From positions 1 to 24,538 of the forward strand of contig JAABRN010000137.1 of the NCBI GenBank assembly GCA_011390855.1: a DNA stretch of 24,538 nucleotides, read 5' to 3'. This document shows positions 24,303 to 24,538 of the stretch, in pieces. The notes under the pieces are model-generated. The model saw only the letters and a program-made list of their open reading frames with translations, was not told the origin of the DNA and did no database searches. The DNA is from Hydrogenophaga sp. (lineage in GTDB: Bacteria; Pseudomonadota; Gammaproteobacteria; Burkholderiales; Burkholderiaceae_C). A program made the translations under genes and the position numbers. How positions within the stretch are numbered: the stretch's first letter is position 1; each line of letters starts with the position of its first letter.

Positions 24303-24538
<236 letters not shown>

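Overview
The window is a GC-rich chromosomal segment from a betaproteobacterium, most likely a member of the Comamonadaceae (Burkholderiales; Hydrogenophaga/Rhodoferax-like). I infer this from gene order and protein character: fabF-rpoE-rseA-rseB-mucD, lepA-lepB-DUF4845-rnc-era-recO-pdxJ-acpS-nagZ, and leuB-asd-fimV-truA-trpF-trpB-trpA-accD are familiar housekeeping blocks of that group. I see no mobile element, CRISPR array, tRNA or rRNA.

Layout. Positions 1-5849 (+ strand) hold the 3' part of fabF, a small two-helix membrane protein of unknown function, and the envelope-stress module: sigma-E (rpoE), its anti-sigma factor (rseA), the periplasmic regulator rseB and a DegP/MucD protease. Positions 5850-6366 are a 517-base gap with two candidate promoters, a possible 27-codon ORF, a short tandem repeat, and two consecutive intrinsic-terminator-like hairpins directly in front of lepA. 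One promoter and the first terminator could delimit a small RNA of about 65 nt. Positions 6367-14578 (+ strand) are a tightly packed operon: LepA, signal peptidase I, a DUF4845 protein, RNase III, Era, RecO, PdxJ, AcpS and NagZ.

At about 14.6 kb the orientation flips. Read right to left on the minus strand are the 3' end of leuB with a strong terminator, a leader region, asd, fimV, truA, trpF, trpB, trpA, accD and a LON-domain protein. trpB/trpA and accD/LON overlap at stop/start codons, suggesting translational coupling. This half links leucine, aspartate-family and tryptophan synthesis with fatty-acid synthesis (accD), tRNA pseudouridylation (truA) and a polar-landmark protein (FimV).

The most interesting signal is the asd leader (about 24031-24221, minus strand). 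Between the leuB terminator and asd there is a TACAAT -10 box, then at once a 33-codon ORF. Its residues 24-32 are nine consecutive Ile/Thr/Lys codons (ITIKTTTIK) just before the stop. An intrinsic terminator with a seven-U tract follows, 19 bases upstream of the asd start codon, and an upstream segment can pair with the terminator's left arm. This has the architecture of a transcription attenuator, resembling the E. coli thrL leader, and the codons match end products of the pathway that Asd feeds (Thr, Ile, Lys). I infer that asd is attenuation-controlled by aspartate-family amino acids here; I do not recall a description of this in this group and could not search for one.
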